A stretch of 8,105 bases of DNA from Streptosporangiaceae bacterium (GTDB lineage: Bacteria; Actinomycetota; Actinomycetes; Streptosporangiales; Streptosporangiaceae). Within the stretch, counting starts at the first letter, position 1. Every line of letters starts with the position of its first letter. Shown here piece by piece: positions 5,945 to 8,105 of the stretch. Under the pieces are notes generated by a model. The model saw only the letters and a list, made by a program, of their open reading frames with translations. It was not told where the DNA came from and searched no databases. The stretch covers positions 1-8,105 of the forward strand of contig JASIBJ010000252.1 in assembly GCA_030045215.1 (NCBI GenBank), written 5' to 3'. Made by a program: the position numbers and the translations under genes.

Positions 5945-6541
5945 TCACTCGCGGTCGGGGCGATCCTCCGGCTCAGGCGCATCGCCAATAGCGGCGCCGG
6001 GAAGGTTGTGCGAGCGACCGGCCAGCACGGCCAGTGAGGCGAGGATGCCGGTGTCCCTGCGCCCGACGAGTTCCCACGCCCTGGCGACCCCGACGACTAG
6101 AGATGTAACGGCGGCGTAGCCGATTACCTGTACCGGCCCGGGACGGCCAGGGAGATTAATCGCGACGATGCCGCTCACGAACTCGGTGCCGAAGATCATT
6201 AGCAGCAGACCGATGAGGCCGATCTGCCGGGCCTGCTGGCGCCGGGTGGTAACGCTGGTCAGGATGGATCGGATGGCAGCGGCGGTAAACAGGATGCCGA
6301 TCACGCCGAGCACGATTGACGGATATCCGGCGCCGGTACCGGGCACGAGGGTGAACAGGGAGACGAACAGCGCGTTGGTGAACGCCAGCAGCGCGGCGGC
6401 CGCGCGGACCTCCTGAATAACTGCCGGGCCGGCAGCCGGGGCGCGGTGCGTGGAGACTGACAGGGCGACGAACAGCAGGCCGGTTAGAGCGCCCGCACTG
6501 GCGGCGGTGGCGGCGAAGAAGTCGCCGAAGGTCACGGGCAC
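5945..6541 (-). CDS. Five-helix membrane protein of unknown function
   Basis: The reading frame stays open as far as 7027, but its upstream part lies antiparallel in register over the acetyltransferase gene and is low in sense. The real protein probably starts at one of the GTG codons 6544, 6541 or 6535; 6541 is used here, giving 198 residues. No clear ribosome binding site separates them. Five hydrophobic helices are predicted at about residues 8-30, 47-68, 73-94, 106-128 and 137-158. The first (FFAATAASAGALTGLLFVAL) has a small-residue pattern I recognise from uncharacterised actinobacterial membrane proteins. The tail (about 175-198) is hydrophilic and acidic, ending EPEDRPDRE. There are no catalytic motifs. 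It follows the acetyltransferase gene by about 90 bases and may be co-transcribed with it. Confidence 0.72.
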   Translation of the reverse strand: MPVTFGDFFAATAASAGALTGLLFVALSVSTHRAPAAGPAVIQEVRAAAALLAFTNALFVSLFTLVPGTGAGYPSIVLGVIGILFTAAAIRSILTSVTTRRQQARQIGLIGLLLMIFGTEFVSGIVAINLPGRPGPVQVIGYAAVTSLVVGVARAWELVGRRDTGILASLAVLAGRSHNLPGAAIGDAPEPEDRPDRE

Positions 6542-6629
6542 CACTGCGCCAACATTACCGTGGCAACGCGGCGACGCTCGTCTGTCCTCAGGGGTCGGCG
6601 AGCAGCAGCGCGAATGCCTGCACTCGCCC

Positions 6630-7127
6630 CTAGTCGGCGGCCAGGTTGCGCTGGTACCAGGTGCCTGGCTTGCCGCCGAGGTCGGCGGGGTCAGCCGGGC
6701 CAGCCAGCACGAACCCGGCCTTAGCCAGTACCCTCTGAGACGCCGCATTCCCCCGGGACGTGGCCGCCCTGATCGTCTTGAGCCCGTGTCGCATCGCAGC
6801 CAGCTGGCACAGTTCCCGGACGGTCGCTGTTGCCACGCCGTGGCCGGCGACGTCCTGCGCGACCCGGTAACCGAGTTCGGCTGTGCCGTCCCCGGTGAAG
6901 ACCAGGTTGAATCGGCCCAGGATCGAGCCATCGCAGGCGACGAGCACGTAGAAGGCGCCGATGCCCGCTTCTTGCTCGGCCAGAAGTGCGGCGTATCGCT
7001 CGGAGAACTGGTCGAAGAACTCATCACCCCGGTCGGAGATCGAGGCGGCGAAGTAGGCGCGGTTCGCTAGCTCGAAGGCCAGGACCGCGGGGGCGTGATC
7101 TGCTCGCAGGTGCTGCAACTCGGGCAT
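6630..7127 (-). CDS. GNAT N-acetyltransferase, RimJ/RimL type
   Basis: The 165-residue protein has the normal length for this group, which transfers acetyl from acetyl-CoA to N-terminal or other amines of proteins or small molecules. Visible features are ILGRFNLVF (69-77), the AELGYRVA strand (83-90), and the acetyl-CoA phosphate-binding loop DVAGHGVAT (92-100). The C-terminal signature is IRAATSRGNAASQRVLAKAG (119-138) followed by Phe-Val, the typical 'N-x-x-S-x-x-V-x-x-K-x-G-F' pattern. The acceptor is unknown. Only a weak ribosome binding site precedes the ATG at 7127. It lies between glgB and the membrane protein gene on the same strand, with gaps of 173 and about 90 bases. Confidence 0.9.
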   Translation of the reverse strand: MPELQHLRADHAPAVLAFELANRAYFAASISDRGDEFFDQFSERYAALLAEQEAGIGAFYVLVACDGSILGRFNLVFTGDGTAELGYRVAQDVAGHGVATATVRELCQLAAMRHGLKTIRAATSRGNAASQRVLAKAGFVLAGPADPADLGGKPGTWYQRNLAAD

Positions 7128-7300
7128 CGCCCGACGCTACCGAGACACGGCGGCGCGGCCAACCGAGTTTCCTCCTGGCCCCGCGGCCAGTCCTTGTCGG
7201 CCTCGGTTATGCCCGTCCGATTCCCAGATGCAGATATCGCTCTATCACGGTGAGGGTGCGGGCAACATCGGCTCGTCCCGAGGCCCGCAAGCGACATCCC
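7128..7300. other. Intergenic region between glgB and the acetyltransferase gene
   Basis: This 173-base region holds two inverted repeats. The first has arms TGCGGGC (7257-7263) and GCCCGCA (7283-7289), with an inner CTCG/CGAG stem, and sits 12-44 bases after the glgB stop. The second is CTGGCC/GGCCAG (7175-7190) with a 4-base loop. Neither is followed by a T-run on the minus strand. The first is a possible glgB terminator. No clear promoter for the acetyltransferase gene is seen. Confidence 0.4.
7257..7289 (-). terminator. Possible glgB terminator hairpin
   Basis: Seven-base perfect arms (TGCGGGC/GCCCGCA) enclose a nested CTCG-TCC-CGAG stem, with an eight-base bulge on one side. It begins 12 bases past the glgB stop. 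The lack of a T-run and the bulge keep this tentative. Confidence 0.35.
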
Positions 7301-8105
7301 CTACGTCTGCCCTAACTGGGCGTTTGCGTCATCTGCGCTAGTCTGCCGGTCGCTCGTCGGCTCGGTACCTGGCCGCCTCGGCGCGAGCCAGAGCACGGCG
7401 AGTGGCGGGATCGTGAGCGCCGCGGACGCCGGGCGTCCGTGCCACGGTGTCTCGGCTGCTTCGACCGCGCCGTAGTTGCCGAGCCCGCTGCCGCCGTAGA
7501 CCTCGGCGTCGGTGTTGATCAGCTCGATCCACGTGCCTGCCGACGGCAGGCCGATGCGGTAGTCGTAGTGGGGCATCGCGGCGAAGTTGCATATGCACGC
7601 AAGCACGCTGCCGTCGGTGCCGTAGCGCAGGAAGGACAGCACGTTGCCTGACCGGTCGTTGGCGTCGATCCACTCGAAGCCCGCCGGGGAGCTGTCCTGC
7701 TGCCACAATGCGGGCCGCTCCAGGTAAGCCTGGTTGAGGTCCATGACGAGCTGCTGTACGCCTGCGTGCGAAGGGTACTCGAGCAGGTGCCACTGGATCC
7801 CGACCTGCTCGGACCACTCGTCGCCTTGACCGAGCTCGCCTCCCATGAACAGCAGTTGCTTGCCTGGATGCGCCCACATGTAGCCGAACAGCGAGCGCAG
7901 CCCGGCGAACTGGCGCCACTCGTCTCCGGCCATCTTGCGCAGCAGCGAGCCTTTGCCGTGCACGACCTCGTCGTGCGACAGGGGCAGCACGTAGTTCTCG
8001 CTGTAGGCGTAGATCATCGAGAAGGTGATTTCGTCATGGTGGTAGCTGCGGTGCACCGGATCGCGGCCCAGGTAGGCGAGCGTGTCGTGCATCCAGCCCA
8101 TATTC
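7301..8105 (-). CDS. glgB: 1,4-alpha-glucan (glycogen) branching enzyme, C-terminal third (start beyond window)
   Basis: GlgB cuts alpha-1,4-glucan chains and rejoins them by alpha-1,6 bonds, making branches in glycogen. About 267 codons are visible, entering at the right edge in frame with Asn-Met-Gly-Trp-Met. The conserved block of the family is plain: [78 protein letters not shown] and PWHGRP. The SHDEVVHGK block contains the Asp that corresponds to the transition-state-stabilising Asp526 of E. coli GlgB. The nucleophile and acid/base residues lie outside the window. The final segment ([12 protein letters not shown]) closes the C-terminal beta domain, followed by a hydrophilic tail of about 24 residues. 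The usual FMGxEFxQ reads FMGGELGQ. Full length is normally about 700-770 residues. In actinobacteria glgB often sits beside glgE/treS/mak, which may lie to the right. Confidence 0.96.
   Translation of the reverse strand, partial: NMGWMHDTLAYLGRDPVHRSYHHDEITFSMIYAYSENYVLPLSHDEVVHGKGSLLRKMAGDEWRQFAGLRSLFGYMWAHPGKQLLFMGGELGQGDEWSEQVGIQWHLLEYPSHAGVQQLVMDLNQAYLERPALWQQDSSPAGFEWIDANDRSGNVLSFLRYGTDGSVLACICNFAAMPHYDYRIGLPSAGTWIELINTDAEVYGGSGLGNYGAVEAAETPWHGRPASAALTIPPLAVLWLAPRRPGTEPTSDRQTSADDANAQLGQT

Noticed and set aside
6450..7070. Plus-strand frame of 206 codons opposite the acetyltransferase
   Set aside because: It is antisense to a well-supported GNAT gene, with no family features.
7338..7919. 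Minus-strand frame of 193 codons within glgB
   Set aside because: It is a shifted frame inside glgB, Arg/Ala/Pro-rich; the true frame has unmistakable GlgB blocks.

Overview
The window is chromosomal DNA from a very GC-rich bacterium, most likely an actinomycete (Actinomycetota; I cannot name the family). The reasons are the strong G/C preference at third codon positions, frequent GTG and TTG starts, long spurious antisense reading frames, and several actinobacterial protein types: the TPM-family membrane coiled-coil protein, the SbtR-type TetR regulator, the NUDIX-NYN fusion and a glycogen branching enzyme. No tRNA, rRNA, CRISPR array, transposase, phage gene or defence system is visible. 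It looks like ordinary chromosome with a few local oddities.

Left part (1-3567, all minus strand, transcribed right to left). A remnant of a short-chain dehydrogenase (3304-3567) is followed after 10 bases by a two-domain SppA-type S49 peptidase (1569-3293). The peptidase overlaps a flavin-reductase-like gene (1072-1572) by GTGA. After a 105-base gap comes a signal-peptide, membrane-helix and coiled-coil protein (1-966, running off the left edge). This last protein matches the C-terminal part of actinobacterial TPM-domain proteins but seems to lack the TPM domain.

Centre (3568-5260, plus strand). A divergent control region carries two near-identical 20-base palindromes 32 bases apart, which look like TetR operators. 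They flank an AT-rich heptamer that could serve as a -10 box in both directions. The TetR regulator starts at TTG (3670) behind a strong ribosome binding site. It overlaps by 8 bases a NUDIX-NYN fusion gene (4265-5260) whose NYN half is split by a Gly/Pro-rich, collagen-like insert. The original divergent target of the regulator, the dehydrogenase, is broken. The operators may therefore now control only the regulator with its NUDIX-NYN partner and, on the other side, sppA and the genes behind it.

Right part (5261-8105). After a 158-base gap with a strong GC hairpin there is a small YfcE-like metallophosphoesterase (plus strand). It converges on a five-helix membrane protein of unknown function. 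Upstream of that, also on the minus strand, lie a GNAT acetyltransferase and the C-terminal third of the glycogen branching enzyme GlgB, which runs off the right edge.

The most notable items are the intact operator pair left beside a decayed target gene, the TPM-family protein without its TPM domain, and the NUDIX-NYN fusion with its insert. No clearly new multi-gene system is present.
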